Notes under the pieces: model-generated
The model's input: the letters and a program-made list of their open reading frames with translations, nothing else
The model's database searches: none
Told to the model about the DNA's origin: nothing
Program-made: the position numbers and the translations under genes
Source of the DNA: Streptomyces flaveolus
GTDB taxonomy: Bacteria; Actinomycetota; Actinomycetes; Streptomycetales; Streptomycetaceae
Assembly: GCF_014648815.1 (NCBI RefSeq)
Contig: NZ_BMRV01000002.1
Location: 682,001-746,000, forward strand
DNA: 64,000 bases
Reading direction: 5' to 3'
Part shown: one piece after another, positions 27,301-36,841 of the stretch
How positions within the stretch are numbered: the stretch's first letter is position 1
How the letters are laid out: every line of letters begins with the position of its first letter

Positions 27301-27699
27301 CTACCAGACGTAGGCGAGGACTTCCCCACCCACGCCCTTCTTGCCGGCCTGCTTGTCGGTGAGGAGCCCGTGCGACGTGGAGATGATCGCCACGCCGAGG
27401 CCACCCAGCACCTTGGGCAGGTTGGTGGACTTCGCGTACACCCGGAGACCGGGCTTGGAGATCCGCTTGATGCCCGCGATGGAGCGCTCACGGTTCGGGC
27501 CGAACTTCAGCTCGAGAACGAGGTTCTTGCCGACCTCGGCGTCCTCGACCTTCCAGCCCGTGATGAAGCCCTCCTGCTGGAGGATCTCCGCGATGTGAGA
27601 CTTGATCTTGGACGCCGGCATCGTCACGGAGTCGTGGTACGCCGAGTTCGCGTTCCGCAGACGCGTAAGCATGTCTGCGATCGGATCAGTCATGGTCAT
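27301..27699 (-). CDS. rpsH: 30S ribosomal protein S8
   Basis: A primary 16S rRNA-binding protein that regulates the spc operon in some bacteria. From ATG 27699 it has 132 residues ([17 protein letters not shown]); a second ATG two codons on is possible. Its C-terminus [22 protein letters not shown] is the S8 signature. The 209-bp gap to rpsZ is the largest inside this stretch, so an internal promoter is possible; none was clear. Confidence 0.96.
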   Translation of the reverse strand: MTMTDPIADMLTRLRNANSAYHDSVTMPASKIKSHIAEILQQEGFITGWKVEDAEVGKNLVLELKFGPNRERSIAGIKRISKPGLRVYAKSTNLPKVLGGLGVAIISTSHGLLTDKQAGKKGVGGEVLAYVW

Positions 27700-27908
27700 G
27701 AATTGGCCTTCGGCCTCTCTCGCCGGGGTTTCCTGGTGCGCCATCCCTCTCCCCGATCCGAGACGGGACGGGTGCGGCGCGGTGGACCTACGGCGTAGTA
27801 AGTCGTACGGGCGGCAGACGCCCAACCCCACAAGCCTAAGGCATGCGGAGGTGGGCCCCTGCCGACCCAGATGCTTACCGAGAGTCTGAATAACCCGGAA
27901 TTACCGGA

Positions 27909-28094
27909 TTACCAGGAGCTCTTGGTCACGCCCGGCAGCTCGCCACGGTGAGCCATCTCACGAAGGCACACGCGGCACAGGCCGAACTTGCGGTAGACGG
28001 AGTGCGGGCGGCCACAGCGCTGGCAGCGGGTGTAGCCACGCACACCGAACTTGGGCTTGCGAGCAGCCTTAGCGATCAGAGCCTTCTTCGCCAT
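27909..28094 (-). CDS. rpsZ: 30S ribosomal protein S14, type Z (zinc-binding)
   Basis: A 61-residue short S14 with the zinc ribbon CQRC...CRVC (four cysteines), in the spc operon between rplE and rpsH. The ATG at 28094 ([17 protein letters not shown]) is preferred; an upstream start would add three residues. Actinobacteria usually also carry a zinc-free paralogue elsewhere, under zinc control. Confidence 0.96.
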   Translation of the reverse strand: MAKKALIAKAARKPKFGVRGYTRCQRCGRPHSVYRKFGLCRVCLREMAHRGELPGVTKSSW

Positions 28095-28099
28095 CTCGC

Positions 28100-28657
28100 T
28101 CACGCCTCCTTGAACGGGAAGCCGAGGTGACGAAGGAGCGCGCGGCCCTCAGCGTCGTTGGTCGCCGTGGTGACCACGGTGATGTCCATACCCCGGACAC
28201 GGTCGATCTTGTCCTGGTCGATCTCGTGGAACATGACCTGCTCCGTGAGACCGAAGGTGTAGTTGCCACGGCCGTCGAACTGCTTGGGGGACAGGCCGCG
28301 GAAGTCGCGGATGCGCGGCAGCGCGAGCGACAGGGTGCGGTCCAGGAACTCCCACATGCGGTCGCCACGGAGCGTGACGTGGGCACCGATCGGCTGGCCC
28401 TCACGCAGCTTGAACTGCGCGATGGACTTGCGGGCCTTGGTGACGGCCGGCTTCTGACCGGTGATCGTGGTGAGGTCGCGGATGGCGCCCTCGATCAGCT
28501 TGGAGTCGCGGGCGGCGTCGCCCACACCCATGTTGACCACGATCTTGACGAGGCCGGGAACCTGCATGACGTTCTCGTAGGAGAACTCCTCACGCAGCTT
28601 GCCCGCGATCTCCTCGCGGTACTTCGTCTTCAGACGCGGAGTGGTGGTGGTCGTCAT
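28100..28657 (-). CDS. rplE: 50S ribosomal protein L5
   Basis: Binds 5S rRNA and contacts the P-site tRNA. The 185 residues include [40 protein letters not shown], and the C-terminal [13 protein letters not shown]. The ATG overlaps the rplX stop as TGATG, indicating coupling. Confidence 0.97.
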   Translation of the reverse strand: MTTTTTPRLKTKYREEIAGKLREEFSYENVMQVPGLVKIVVNMGVGDAARDSKLIEGAIRDLTTITGQKPAVTKARKSIAQFKLREGQPIGAHVTLRGDRMWEFLDRTLSLALPRIRDFRGLSPKQFDGRGNYTFGLTEQVMFHEIDQDKIDRVRGMDITVVTTATNDAEGRALLRHLGFPFKEA

Positions 28658-28980
28658 CAGATGTCCTCACCCGTCCGCTTGGCAACGCGGATCTTGTTGC
28701 CTTCGTCGTCGAAGCGGTAACCGACGCGGGTCACGACCTTGTTGCCGTCCTTCTCCACGACCAGCTGGACGTTGGAGACGTGGATCGGGGCCTCGGTGGT
28801 GACGATGCCGCCGGCCTGCGAACCGCGAGCGGTCGGCCCGGCCTTGGTGTGCTTCTTGACCCGGTTGACACCCTCGACCAGGACGCGGTCCTCGCGGGGG
28901 AAGGCCGCGATGACCTTGCCCTGCTTGCCCTTGTCCTTACCGGTGATGACCTGGACCAGGTCGCCCTTCTTGATCTTCAT
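28657..28980 (-). CDS. rplX: 50S ribosomal protein L24
   Basis: An assembly initiator of the 50S subunit, 107 residues with an N-terminal KOW motif ([20 protein letters not shown]) and [21 protein letters not shown] at 28986 overlaps the rplN stop (GTGA) and would add two residues; GGAGGTG upstream can serve either start. I prefer the ATG, which gives the family-standard N-terminus. Confidence 0.95.
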   Translation of the reverse strand: MKIKKGDLVQVITGKDKGKQGKVIAAFPREDRVLVEGVNRVKKHTKAGPTARGSQAGGIVTTEAPIHVSNVQLVVEKDGNKVVTRVGYRFDDEGNKIRVAKRTGEDI

Positions 28981-28982
28981 GC

Positions 28983-29351
28983 TCACAGCACCTCCGGCGC
29001 GAGGGAGATGATCTTCATGAACTTCTTCTCGCGCAGCTCACGGCCCACCGGGCCGAAGATACGGGTGCCACGAGGGTCGCCGTCGTTCTTCAGAATGACG
29101 GCGGCGTTCTCGTCGAAGCGGATGTACGAGCCGTCCGGACGGCGGCGCTCCTTGACGGTGCGAACGATGACCGCCTTGACGACGTCACCCTTCTTCACGT
29201 TGCCACCGGGGATCGCGTCCTTGACGGTGGCGACGATGACGTCACCGATACCCGCGTAGCGGCGGCCCGAGCCACCGAGCACACGGATGCAGAGGACTTC
29301 CTTCGCACCCGTGTTGTCGGCGACACGAAGCCGCGACTCCTGCTGGATCAC
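28983..29351 (-). CDS. rplN: 50S ribosomal protein L14
   Basis: L14 binds 23S rRNA at the subunit interface and forms a bridge to the 30S. The 122 residues start [20 protein letters not shown] after a GTG-encoded Met. [22 protein letters not shown] is diagnostic. The 95-bp gap from rpsQ holds a 13-bp-stem hairpin. Confidence 0.97.
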   Translation of the reverse strand: MIQQESRLRVADNTGAKEVLCIRVLGGSGRRYAGIGDVIVATVKDAIPGGNVKKGDVVKAVIVRTVKERRRPDGSYIRFDENAAVILKNDGDPRGTRIFGPVGRELREKKFMKIISLAPEVL

Positions 29352-29379
29352 GTCTATCTCCTGTTTGTCTGCCGGTTCC

Positions 29380-29408
29380 CCGGGAGCCGCTCAGCGAGCG
29401 GCTCCCGG
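29380..29408 (-). promoter_or_regulatory. Intercistronic hairpin between rpsQ and rplN
   Basis: ccgggagccgctc (29380-29392) pairs perfectly with gagcggctcccgg (29396-29408) around a 3-nt loop. The hairpin lies 38 bp past rpsQ and 28 bp before rplN. Being inside an operon, it is more likely an attenuator or mRNA-stability element than a full terminator. Confidence 0.65.
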
Positions 29409-29446
29409 AGCCTGGCGGAACTGACCTGCGGGGATTGCCGCAGGAA

Positions 29447-29731
29447 TTACTTGGCCTTCTCGAGGACCTCGACGACGCGCCAGCGCTTCGTCGCGGACAG
29501 CGGCCGGGTCTCCATGAGGAGGACGCGGTCGCCGACACCCGCGGCGTTCTGCTCGTCGTGAGCCTTGAGCTTGTTGGTACGGCGGATGACCTTGCCGTAC
29601 AGCGCGTGCTTGACGCGGTCCTCGACGGCGACGACGACGGTCTTGTCCATCTTGTCGCTGACGACCAGACCCTCGCGCGTCTTGCGGAATCCGCGTGCCT
29701 CGGTGTTCTCAGTCACGTTGCTCTCGCTCAT
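29447..29731 (-). CDS. rpsQ: 30S ribosomal protein S17
   Basis: A primary 16S rRNA-binding protein of OB fold, 94 residues. [20 protein letters not shown] and [20 protein letters not shown] are the family signatures. The ATG overlaps the rpmC stop (TGATG). Confidence 0.97.
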   Translation of the reverse strand: MSESNVTENTEARGFRKTREGLVVSDKMDKTVVVAVEDRVKHALYGKVIRRTNKLKAHDEQNAAGVGDRVLLMETRPLSATKRWRVVEVLEKAK

Positions 29732-29955
29732 CAGGCGCTCTCCACCGTCTCGATGCCCAGCTCGCGCTCACGCATCAGGGTGTAGATCCGCGCGATGTCC
29801 TTACGGACGGCCTTGAGCCGACCGTGGTTCTCGAGCTGACCCGTCGCCGCCTGGAAGCGGAGGTTGAACAGCTCTTCCTTGGCTTCGCGGAGCTTGTTCA
29901 GCAGCTCCTCGTCACCCAGTTCGCGCAGCTCGGACGCCTTGGTACCGGCCGACAT
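29731..29955 (-). CDS. rpmC: 50S ribosomal protein L29
   Basis: A 74-residue two-helix protein near the peptide exit tunnel, where it helps dock SRP and trigger factor. [20 protein letters not shown], then [15 protein letters not shown], is diagnostic. The ATG at 29955 overlaps the rplP stop (TGATG); a GTG one codon upstream is also possible. Confidence 0.96.
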   Translation of the reverse strand: MSAGTKASELRELGDEELLNKLREAKEELFNLRFQAATGQLENHGRLKAVRKDIARIYTLMRERELGIETVESA

Positions 29956-30374
29956 CACGCTTCACCTGCCTCGCGCTTGACGATCCGGCACTTCATCGGC
30001 AGCTTGTGGGCCGCACGGGTCAGCGCCTCACGGGCGATCTTCTCGTTGGGGTACGACAGCTCGAACATGACGCGTCCGGGCTTGACGTTGGCGATCCACC
30101 ACTCCGGCGAACCCTTACCGGAACCCATGCGGGTCTCGGCCGGCTTCTTGGTGAGCGGACGGTCCGGGTAGATGTTGATCCAGACCTTGCCGCCACGCTT
30201 GATGTGACGGGTCATCGCGATACGAGCCGCCTCGATCTGGCGGTTCGTGACGTAGGCCGGGGTCAGCGCCTGGATGCCGTACTCGCCGAACGCAACCTGC
30301 GTTCCACCCTTGGACATACCGTTGCGCTTCGGGTGGTGCTGCTTGCGGTGCTTGACCCTACGGGGGATCAGCAT
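29955..30374 (-). CDS. rplP: 50S ribosomal protein L16
   Basis: L16 is a late assembly protein next to the A-site tRNA. The 139 residues begin [20 protein letters not shown]. They carry [21 protein letters not shown], with the conserved arginine that is hydroxylated in some bacteria nearby. It starts five bases after rpsC. Confidence 0.97.
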   Translation of the reverse strand: MLIPRRVKHRKQHHPKRNGMSKGGTQVAFGEYGIQALTPAYVTNRQIEAARIAMTRHIKRGGKVWINIYPDRPLTKKPAETRMGSGKGSPEWWIANVKPGRVMFELSYPNEKIAREALTRAAHKLPMKCRIVKREAGEA

Positions 30375-30379
30375 TTCGG

Positions 30380-31213
30380 TCAGGCCTCCGTTCCGGTGCT
30401 CTCAGCCGGAGCGGCAGCGGCGGGCGCCTCGGCCTTGGGGGCCTCGGCGGCCGGAGCCGACTGCTGCTGCGGCTTGCGACCGCGCCGCTCGCCACCACGG
30501 CCACCACGGGCCGGGCGGTCGGCACCGCCACCGCGAGCCGGGCGGTTACCCGCACGGGCGGCAGCGTTCTCGGCGCGGACCTCGGCGATGTTCTTGACGT
30601 CGCCCTTGTAGATCCAGACCTTCACACCGATGCGGCCGAAGGTCGTCTTGGCCTCGAAGAAGCCGTAGTCCACGTTCGCGCGGAGCGTGTGCAGGGGCAC
30701 GCGGCCCTCGCGGTAGAACTCCGAGCGGGACATCTCGGCGCCACCGAGGCGGCCACCGCACTGGATCTTGATGCCCTTGGCGCCGGCCTTCATCGCCGAC
30801 TGCATGCTCTTGCGCATGGCACGGCGGAAGGAGACGCGGGAGGAGAGCTGCTCGGCGACGGCCTGAGCAACCAGCTGAGCGTCCGTCTCGGGGTTCTTGA
30901 CCTCGAGGATGTTCAGCTGGACCTGCTTGCCCGTGAGCTTCTCGAGGTCGCCGCGGATGCGGTCGGCCTCGGCGCCACGGCGGCCGATGACGATGCCCGG
31001 ACGAGCGGTGTGGATGTCCACACGCACGCGGTCACGGGTGCGCTCGATCTCGACCTTGGAGATGCCGGCGCGCTCCATGCCGGACGTCATCATCCGACGG
31101 ATGGCGACGTCTTCCTTGACGTAGTCCTTGTACAGCTTGTCGGCGTACCAACGCGACTTGAAGTCGGTCGTGACACCGAGCCGGAACCCATGCGGGTTAA
31201 CCTTCTGGCCCAT
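30380..31213 (-). CDS. rpsC: 30S ribosomal protein S3
   Basis: S3 lines the mRNA entry channel. It has 277 residues: an N-terminal KH domain ([21 protein letters not shown]), a C-terminal domain ([19 protein letters not shown]), and a long Arg/Gly then Ala/Pro-rich tail (from about residue 225) typical of Streptomyces. The ATG overlaps the rplV stop as TAATG. Confidence 0.97.
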   Translation of the reverse strand: MGQKVNPHGFRLGVTTDFKSRWYADKLYKDYVKEDVAIRRMMTSGMERAGISKVEIERTRDRVRVDIHTARPGIVIGRRGAEADRIRGDLEKLTGKQVQLNILEVKNPETDAQLVAQAVAEQLSSRVSFRRAMRKSMQSAMKAGAKGIKIQCGGRLGGAEMSRSEFYREGRVPLHTLRANVDYGFFEAKTTFGRIGVKVWIYKGDVKNIAEVRAENAAARAGNRPARGGGADRPARGGRGGERRGRKPQQQSAPAAEAPKAEAPAAAAPAESTGTEA

Positions 31214-31560
31214 TACCGGGTTCCTTCCTTGCTGCTGACGACCACGGTGATGTGGCTGGTCCGCTTGCGGATCCGGTAGGCGCGGCCCTGGGCGCGCGGA
31301 CGGAACCGCTTCAGGGTCGGGCCCTCGTCGACGTACGCCTCGGAGATGTAGAGGCTGTCGGCGTCGGTGTGGTCGTAGTTGTGCGCGGCGTTGGCAATGG
31401 CGCTGTCCAGCACCTTGCCCACCGGCACGCTCGCGGCCTGCGGGGCGAAACGCAGGACCGCCTGAGCCTCCGTGGCATCCATGCCACGGATGAGGTCCAC
31501 CACGCGGCGGGCCTTCATGGGCGTGACGCGGATGTACCGCGCCTGGGCCCTGGCTTCCAT
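31213..31560 (-). CDS. rplV: 50S ribosomal protein L22
   Basis: L22 reaches into the exit tunnel with a beta hairpin; changes in that loop give macrolide resistance. From ATG 31560 it has 115 residues ([20 protein letters not shown]), with AAGGGA before the start. The longer frame from 31584 lacks such a site. [20 protein letters not shown] is the family signature. Confidence 0.96.
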   Translation of the reverse strand: MEARAQARYIRVTPMKARRVVDLIRGMDATEAQAVLRFAPQAASVPVGKVLDSAIANAAHNYDHTDADSLYISEAYVDEGPTLKRFRPRAQGRAYRIRKRTSHITVVVSSKEGTR

Positions 31561-31604
31561 GGTTGTCCCTTCAGTGTTTGTCATGGTCTTTCACACCCCG
31601 CTGA

Positions 31605-31886
31605 CTAGCGGCGCTTCGACTTCCGGTCGTCCTTGACGTGACCCCGGAAGGTGCGCGTCGGCGAGAACTCGCCGAGCTTGTGGCCGACCATGGACTCGGT
31701 GACAAACACCGGGATGTGGGTCTTGCCGTTGTGCACCGCGATCGTGTGGCCGAGCATCGCCGGGACGATCATCGAGCGACGGGACCAGGTCTTGATGACG
31801 TTCTTGGTACCGGCTTCGTTCTGGACATCCACCTTCTTGATCAGGTGGTCGTCGACGAAGGGTCCCTTCTTCAAGCTACGAGGCAT
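31605..31886 (-). CDS. rpsS: 30S ribosomal protein S19
   Basis: S19 of the 30S head, partner of S13. The 93 residues include [36 protein letters not shown], and [16 protein letters not shown]. It is 12 bp downstream of rplB. Confidence 0.97.
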   Translation of the reverse strand: MPRSLKKGPFVDDHLIKKVDVQNEAGTKNVIKTWSRRSMIVPAMLGHTIAVHNGKTHIPVFVTESMVGHKLGEFSPTRTFRGHVKDDRKSKRR

Positions 31887-31898
31887 CTCAACCCGTCC

Positions 31899-32735
31899 TT
31901 AGCGCTTCTTGTTCGTCTTGCGGCGGCGGACGATGTACTTGTTCGACGCCTTCTTGGGCGAACGAGTACGGCCTTCCTTCTTGCCCCACGGGGACACGGG
32001 GTGACGACCACCGGAGGTCCGGCCCTCACCACCACCGTGCGGGTGGTCCACCGGGTTCATGACCACACCACGGACGGTCGGGCGAACGCCCAGCCACCGC
32101 TTACGGCCAGCCTTGCCCCAGTTGATGTTGCTCTGCTCGGCGTTGCCGACCTCGCCGACCGTGGCGCGGCAGCGCTGGTCGACCAGGCGGATCTCACCGG
32201 AGGGCATGCGGAGGTGGGCCATCGTGCCCTCCTTCGCGAGCAGCTGCACGGAGGCGCCGGCGGAACGGGCGAACTTGGCACCGCCACCGGGACGGAGCTC
32301 GATCGCGTGGATCGTGGTACCGACCGGGATGTTGCGGAGGGCCAGGTTGTTGCCCGGCTTGATGTCGGCCCCGGGACCGTTCTCGACGCGGTCACCCTGC
32401 TGCAGGTTGCGCGGGGCGAGGATGTAGCGCTTCTCGCCGTCGGCGTAGTGCAGCAGCGCGATGCGCGCGGTGCGGTTGGGGTCGTACTCGATGTGCGCGA
32501 CCTTCGCCGGCACGCCGTCCTTGTCGTGACGACGGAAGTCGATCACGCGGTAGGCGCGCTTGTGTCCGCCACCCTGGTGGCGAACGGTCACACGACCGGC
32601 GTTGTTACGGCCGCCCTTGCTGTGCAGCGGGCGGACCAGCGACTTCTCCGGCGTGGACCGCGTGACCTCGACGAAGTCGGCGACGCTGGAGCCACGACGG
32701 CCCGGAGTCGTCGGCTTGTACTTGCGGATACCCAT
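31899..32735 (-). CDS. rplB: 50S ribosomal protein L2
   Basis: L2 is essential for subunit joining and peptidyl-transferase centre structure. The 278 residues include the functional stretch [19 protein letters not shown] with the conserved histidine, and [17 protein letters not shown] at the start. It is 40 bp downstream of rplW. Confidence 0.98.
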   Translation of the reverse strand: MGIRKYKPTTPGRRGSSVADFVEVTRSTPEKSLVRPLHSKGGRNNAGRVTVRHQGGGHKRAYRVIDFRRHDKDGVPAKVAHIEYDPNRTARIALLHYADGEKRYILAPRNLQQGDRVENGPGADIKPGNNLALRNIPVGTTIHAIELRPGGGAKFARSAGASVQLLAKEGTMAHLRMPSGEIRLVDQRCRATVGEVGNAEQSNINWGKAGRKRWLGVRPTVRGVVMNPVDHPHGGGEGRTSGGRHPVSPWGKKEGRTRSPKKASNKYIVRRRKTNKKR

Positions 32736-32775
32736 TTCTCAGTCCTCGTCCGATATCGGACGATCCGGACCTCCG

Positions 32776-33195
32776 TCAGGAGGTCGGACCGCCGAAGATG
32801 TCGATACGGTCGCCCTCGGCGAGGGTCACGATCGCGCGCTTGCTGTCGGCACGCTTGCCGAAGCCCGTGCGGGTCCGCTTGCGCTTGCCCTGGCGGTTGA
32901 TCGTGTTGACCCCGGTGACCTTGACCGAGAAGACCGCCTGGACGGCCTCCTTGATCTGGGTCTTGTTGGAGCCCGGCGCGACGATGAACGTGTACTTGTT
33001 CTCGTCGAGCAGCGCGTAGCTCTTCTCGGACACGACCGGCTTGAGCAGCACGTCACGGGGGTCCGTGAACGCCTTGCTCGCCGGGGTGACGACGGTGTTC
33101 TTGCCCTCGGCCTCGTGGCGGCGTGCCTTGGCGACGCGCGCGGCCTTGGCCGCCTTGGCGGCCTTCGAGGCGATGCTCGGGTGACGCGTAGCCAT
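32776..33195 (-). CDS. rplW: 50S ribosomal protein L23
   Basis: L23 sits at the tunnel exit and docks SRP and trigger factor. The core ([20 protein letters not shown] to [16 protein letters not shown]) is standard. The 139 residues include an Ala/Lys-rich N-terminal extension of about 40 residues ([20 protein letters not shown]), found in Streptomyces. Its ATG overlaps the rplD stop (TGATG). Confidence 0.96.
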   Translation of the reverse strand: MATRHPSIASKAAKAAKAARVAKARRHEAEGKNTVVTPASKAFTDPRDVLLKPVVSEKSYALLDENKYTFIVAPGSNKTQIKEAVQAVFSVKVTGVNTINRQGKRKRTRTGFGKRADSKRAIVTLAEGDRIDIFGGPTS

Positions 33196-33851
33196 CAGGC
33201 TTCGCTCCCTTCGGTGTCAGCGGCCTTGGGGCCAGACACGAAGGACTCGAAAGCGGCCTGGGTGAAGACCACGTCGTCCGAGACGAGAACGTCGTACGTG
33301 TTCAGCTGGCCCGGCTCCAGAATGTGGATCTGGGGCAGGTTGCGGGCGGACAGCCACGCGGCCTCGTCGGAGCGGTCGGCGACGAGCAGGAGGTTCTTAC
33401 GCTCGCTGATCTTGCCGAACAGGCTCTTGGCGGCCTTGGTGGACGGGGTCTCGCCCTCGATCACGCCGGAGACGACGTGGATGCGGTTGTGGCGGGCCCG
33501 GTCGGTGAGGGCGTGGCGCAGGGCCGCGGCCTTCATCTTCTTCGGGGTCCGCTGCGAGTAGTCGCGCGGCACGGGACCGTGCACGACGCCACCACCGGCG
33601 AACTGCGGCGCACGGGTCGAACCCTGGCGGGCGCGGCCGGTGCCCTTCTGGCGGTACGGCTTCTTGCCGCCACCGCGGACTTCGCCGCGACGCTTGGTCT
33701 TGTGCGTGCCCTGGCGAGCAGCGGCGTTCTGCGCGACGACGACCTGGTGGATCAGCGGGATGCTGATCTTCTCCACGCCGAAGATCTCCGCGGGGAGCTC
33801 GACGCTACCGGTCTTCTCGCCGGCAGGCGAAAGGATGTCAACAGTGCTCAT
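33195..33851 (-). CDS. rplD: 50S ribosomal protein L4
   Basis: L4 binds 23S rRNA and extends a loop into the exit tunnel; in some bacteria it represses the S10 operon. 218 residues; the tunnel loop [20 protein letters not shown] and [18 protein letters not shown] are clear. It follows rplC by eight bases. Confidence 0.97.
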   Translation of the reverse strand: MSTVDILSPAGEKTGSVELPAEIFGVEKISIPLIHQVVVAQNAAARQGTHKTKRRGEVRGGGKKPYRQKGTGRARQGSTRAPQFAGGGVVHGPVPRDYSQRTPKKMKAAALRHALTDRARHNRIHVVSGVIEGETPSTKAAKSLFGKISERKNLLLVADRSDEAAWLSARNLPQIHILEPGQLNTYDVLVSDDVVFTQAAFESFVSGPKAADTEGSEA

Positions 33852-33859
33852 CGGTTACC

Positions 33860-34504
33860 TCAGGCCCCCTTGGCCGCGGTGCGGACCAGGACGAGGCCGC
33901 CGTTCGGACCGGGAACCGCGCCCTTGATGAGCAGCAGACCCTTCTCCGCGTCAACGGCGTGGACGGTCAGGTTCTGGGTGGTGACCCGCTCGTTGCCCAT
34001 ACGGCCGGCCATGCGGAGGCCCTTGAACACGCGGCCCGGGGTGGCGCAGCCACCGATGGAACCGGGAGAGCGGTGCTTGCGCTGGGTGCCGTGACCGGCG
34101 CCGAGGCCCTTGAAGTTGTGACGCTTCATGACACCGGCGAAGCCCTTGCCCTTGCTCTTGCCGGTCACGTCGACCTTGACACCGGACTCGAACACCTCAG
34201 CGGTGATCTCCTGGCCCAGGGTGTACTCGGCGGCGTCCGCGGTGCGGATCTCGACAAGGTGGCGGCGGGGAGTGACGTCGGCCTTGGCGAAGTGGCCCTT
34301 GAGGGGCTTGTTCACCTTGCGCGGGTCGATCTCGCCGAAGGCGATCTGGACGGACTCGTAGCCGTCGACATCGTTCGTGCGGACCTGGGTGACGACGTTG
34401 GGGCCGGCCTTGACGACGGTGACCGGAACAACACGGTTGTTCTCGTCCCACACCTGCGTCATGCCGAGCTTCTCGCCCAGGATGCCCTTGATCTGCTTGG
34501 TCAT
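33860..34504 (-). CDS. rplC: 50S ribosomal protein L3
   Basis: L3 starts 50S assembly and reaches the peptidyl-transferase centre. From ATG 34504 ([20 protein letters not shown]) it has 214 residues. Diagnostic are [23 protein letters not shown] and [15 protein letters not shown]. The gap to rpsJ is 16 bp. Confidence 0.97.
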   Translation of the reverse strand: MTKQIKGILGEKLGMTQVWDENNRVVPVTVVKAGPNVVTQVRTNDVDGYESVQIAFGEIDPRKVNKPLKGHFAKADVTPRRHLVEIRTADAAEYTLGQEITAEVFESGVKVDVTGKSKGKGFAGVMKRHNFKGLGAGHGTQRKHRSPGSIGGCATPGRVFKGLRMAGRMGNERVTTQNLTVHAVDAEKGLLLIKGAVPGPNGGLVLVRTAAKGA

Positions 34505-34520
34505 CTTCAGATCACCGCCC

Positions 34521-34829
34521 TCAGAGCTTGATCTCGATGTCGACACCGGCCGGGAGGTCGAGTCGCATCAGAGAGTCAACGGTCTTGGGGGTCGGGTCGA
34601 GGATGTCGATCAGGCGCTTGTGCGTGCGCATCTCGAAGTGCTCGCGCGAGTCCTTGTACTTGTGCGGCGACTTGATGACGCAGTACACGTTCTTCTCAGT
34701 GGGCAGCGGCACCGGGCCCGCGACCGACGCACCAGTACGCGTCACCGTCTCGACGATCTTCTTCGCCGAGGAGTCGATGACCTCGTGGTCGTAGGCCTTG
34801 AGCCGGATGCGGATCTTCTGTCCCGCCAT
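34521..34829 (-). CDS. rpsJ: 30S ribosomal protein S10
   Basis: S10 is a 30S head protein and also the antitermination factor NusE. The 102 residues start [20 protein letters not shown] and include [20 protein letters not shown]. It is the first gene of the S10 operon. A leader of more than 300 bp precedes it, with structured elements at 34,892 and 35,053. Confidence 0.98.
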   Translation of the reverse strand: MAGQKIRIRLKAYDHEVIDSSAKKIVETVTRTGASVAGPVPLPTEKNVYCVIKSPHKYKDSREHFEMRTHKRLIDILDPTPKTVDSLMRLDLPAGVDIEIKL

Positions 34830-34891
34830 GGCTACTCAGTAGTCCTGTCTCTCGAAAACGCTCTGGAACCCGGTGTTCCTTACCCTCACCT

Positions 34892-34916
34892 CCGACCCAC
34901 GCGGTCGGGCGTGTCG
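34892..34916 (-). promoter_or_regulatory. S10 leader element shared with the str operon leader
   Basis: These 25 bases (plus-strand core ccgacccacgcggtcggg, then cgtgtcg) are identical to 56,546-56,570 except for one position. The core can form a 6-bp hairpin (ccgacc/ggtcgg). It ends 62 bp upstream of the rpsJ start. The matching copy ends 50 bp upstream of rpsL. Confidence 0.75.
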
Positions 34917-35052
34917 CGCTCCCGCTGACACGGATGTCCCTCTTCGGGACTTCCCTGCATGGGAGTGCGGGCCCTTCCGGAACCGCGGGCGGGGGCGAGA
35001 GGCCCACCGGGCGCCTGGTCTGCACCCCGCTGACACTTCCCGGAAGATTCCC

Positions 35053-35085
35053 GTACTTCCGCCCCTGATCAGGGGCGACGAGTAC
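35053..35085 (-). promoter_or_regulatory. Hairpin in the S10 operon leader
   Basis: An 18-bp perfect palindrome, cgcccctgatcaggggcg (35060-35077), is flanked by gtact (35053-35057) and agtac (35081-35085), giving an extended stem with small internal loops. It lies about 225 bp upstream of rpsJ, inside the likely leader. Confidence 0.55.
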
Positions 35086-35154
35086 TGTGGGACTCGCTTC
35101 CGGTCCCCCCGGCGGGAGGCGCGCAGCATCGGCACTCGACCGAGCAACTCGGCT

Positions 35155-35203
35155 AGTCTGCCATACGGGGCAGGGGCCTGGCCAATCGAAGCGGATGACT
35201 GTA
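35155..35203 (-). promoter_or_regulatory. Possible promoter region of the S10 operon
   Basis: On the minus strand there are two candidate -10 elements: TACAGT (35203-35198) and CAGACT (35160-35155). The latter follows TTGGCC (35185-35180) with a 19-bp spacer. Neither is a close consensus match. A start here gives a leader above 300 nt. Apart from these elements and the two leader features, 34,830-35,260 shows nothing I can name. Confidence 0.3.
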
Positions 35204-35260
35204 CCCCACGTCACGAAGTCCTACACACAGACGCCCGAGCGCCCCCCTCCGGGGAGAACC

Positions 35261-35830
35261 TCACCGACAGTGCAGGGGCTTGACGGTGGCGGGGAAGGAG
35301 GCGCGCATGAACGCCTCTACTTCTGGGCGATTCCCCTCGTCCCTCTCAATTCGGCTCCTCACCTTGCCCCCGGCGATGACGCTGGAGTCGATCACGACGG
35401 CCTGAAGGGCGATCTGCACGCCGGTGTCCGCGTCCGTGACGTCCCGCACCGCCTTGTTGATGCGGTCCTGCCATGACTGGACGGCCTCCTGCCACCCCGG
35501 GTCGTGGCGCAGCGTTCTGCGTTCGGCGTCCGTCAGCCGCTCGATGTCCAGGCTCACGTGGCCCTGCTCGGACACCTTCATGCCCGCGTCGACGGCTTCC
35601 TGCCGGGCCGTCTTGAGCCGGCCGCGCAGTTCGACGAACTGCGTGTGCGCGTCACGCAGGAGCCCGGCCACCGCTTTGGCCTCCGTCTGCGCGTACTGGA
35701 ACTCCTTGAGGGTGACGTCGAAGCGCCGGTTGGCCGCGTCGGCGCTCAGTTCCACCCAGCCGGTGCCCATGGAGATGCCGTGCACATCCCGGCTGTAGGC
35801 CTTCTCCTGCTTGGCGAACTCGCCCGCCAT
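35261..35830 (-). CDS. WXG100-like helical protein, N-terminus in doubt
   Basis: A 189-residue (from ATG 35830), mostly alpha-helical protein with no signal peptide. Coding-like sequence continues upstream of this ATG in the same frame, as TTDLGALTTAADRWDGMAGE. It holds a WxG motif (W-D-G) and looks like the first helix of a WXG100-type domain. No start codon exists between that stretch and the TGA of the preceding gene (35,879-35,881), which is in the same frame. So either translation starts at the internal ATG, giving a shortened domain, or the start was lost. The partner gene upstream and the genes at 36,524-39,859 suggest type VII-like secretion substrates or chaperones. Confidence 0.55.
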   Translation of the reverse strand: MAGEFAKQEKAYSRDVHGISMGTGWVELSADAANRRFDVTLKEFQYAQTEAKAVAGLLRDAHTQFVELRGRLKTARQEAVDAGMKVSEQGHVSLDIERLTDAERRTLRHDPGWQEAVQSWQDRINKAVRDVTDADTGVQIALQAVVIDSSVIAGGKVRSRIERDEGNRPEVEAFMRASFPATVKPLHCR

Positions 35831-35878
35831 CCCGTCCCACCGGTCGGCGGCGGTGGTGAGCGCGCCGAGGTCGGTGGT

Positions 35879-36259
35879 TCAGAACCGGTCCAGCGGGGAC
35901 AGCTGCCGGATCTTCAGGGTCTGGGCCCCCACCCCGAAGTCCGTGTTCTGCAGGATGGTGCCGGCGCCGCGCAGCGCGCCCTTCTCCGCGTCGAGCCGGT
36001 CCATCAGGTTCTTCACCTGCCCGGCCCAGGTCTCGTGGGCCTTCTTCAGCGCACCGGAGGTGACCCATCCTTCGCCGTCCTTGGCGGTGAACGCCTTGAC
36101 CGCACCCCGCGTGTCCTCGTCCGCCCACGCCCCGGCCTTGGCGGTGTCGGGCTGGATGTGCTCCTCGATCGCCTTCTCGGCGGCCGCCTTCTCGGCGGGC
36201 GAGGAGGCGAGATCCTTTCGGCCGCCGCCCACCGGGCCCGGTCCCGCGACGCCACTCAC
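35879..36259 (-). CDS. Small helical protein, WXG100-cluster type
   Basis: A 126-residue protein from GTG 36259, which has GGGGAG five bases upstream; a longer frame to 36313 lacks a site. It starts with a Gly/Pro-rich segment (VAGPGPVGGG), then a helical region. It contains ETWAGQVKNLMDRLDAEKGA and ends QLSPLDRF, an ending common in Streptomyces WXG100-like proteins of about this length. It is in the same reading frame as the downstream gene and separated from it only by its TGA. It is divergent from the gene at 36,524. Function not known; a secreted or chaperone-like role is inferred from context. Confidence 0.6.
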   Translation of the reverse strand: MSGVAGPGPVGGGRKDLASSPAEKAAAEKAIEEHIQPDTAKAGAWADEDTRGAVKAFTAKDGEGWVTSGALKKAHETWAGQVKNLMDRLDAEKGALRGAGTILQNTDFGVGAQTLKIRQLSPLDRF

Positions 36260-36523
36260 CCTGTCTCCCCGCAGTGGTGTTACTCCGACTGCGTGATCAC
36301 CGTGAGTCACCATACCTCAGTGGTTACCAACCGTCGCTCTCTGGTCACAGCTCCCCGACCCGTGCGGGGGCGGCGGCCGGCGGACCGGGTCGGGGCGGGC
36401 GCGTGGATCATTCGAGGATCTTCTGTGCACGCCCGCGCCGACGGTCCATGGACGCGCTCTCACGATGTTTGCCACATGCAAGGATGTGCCCCGTCCGACA
36501 AGATTTTCGGGGGCGCGACAAAG

Positions 36524-36841
36524 GTGGCTGGCTTCTGCAAGGTCGAGTTCGAGGCCATGTCCCGGCTCATGATCGACCTCAGCGAATGCGCGGAGGGCAT
36601 GCGGTCCGCGATGAAACAGCTGAAGGACATCGGCCCCAAGGGCGCCGGTTCCGGGGAGCTGGAAGAGGCGTGTGACGACTTCCAGGACAAGTGGGGCCAC
36701 GGCATCAAGCTGATCGCCGATGCCACGGGCGGCATCACCGAGAAGGTGGGCCAGTCGGGCAGGCACTACCAGCACGTGGAGGACCAGATCGCCGCGTTGG
36801 CGAAGGCCGTGAAGGTGCCGGACGGTGACGGCCGTGCGTGA
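36524..36841 (+). CDS. Small helical WXG100-like protein
   Basis: A 105-residue all-helical protein, VAGFCKVEFEAMSRLMIDL onwards, with a W-G-H-G turn near the middle (DDFQDKWGHGIKLIADATGG), the size and look of the WXG100/ESX group. The GTG at 36524 is chosen because codons before it in the frame (CAA, GGA, TGT, ATT, ACA) are unlike Streptomyces coding sequence. ATG 36476 would add 16 residues. The gene overlaps the next one by 17 bp on the same strand, indicating coupling. No enzyme motif. Confidence 0.6.
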   Translation: MAGFCKVEFEAMSRLMIDLSECAEGMRSAMKQLKDIGPKGAGSGELEEACDDFQDKWGHGIKLIADATGGITEKVGQSGRHYQHVEDQIAALAKAVKVPDGDGRA

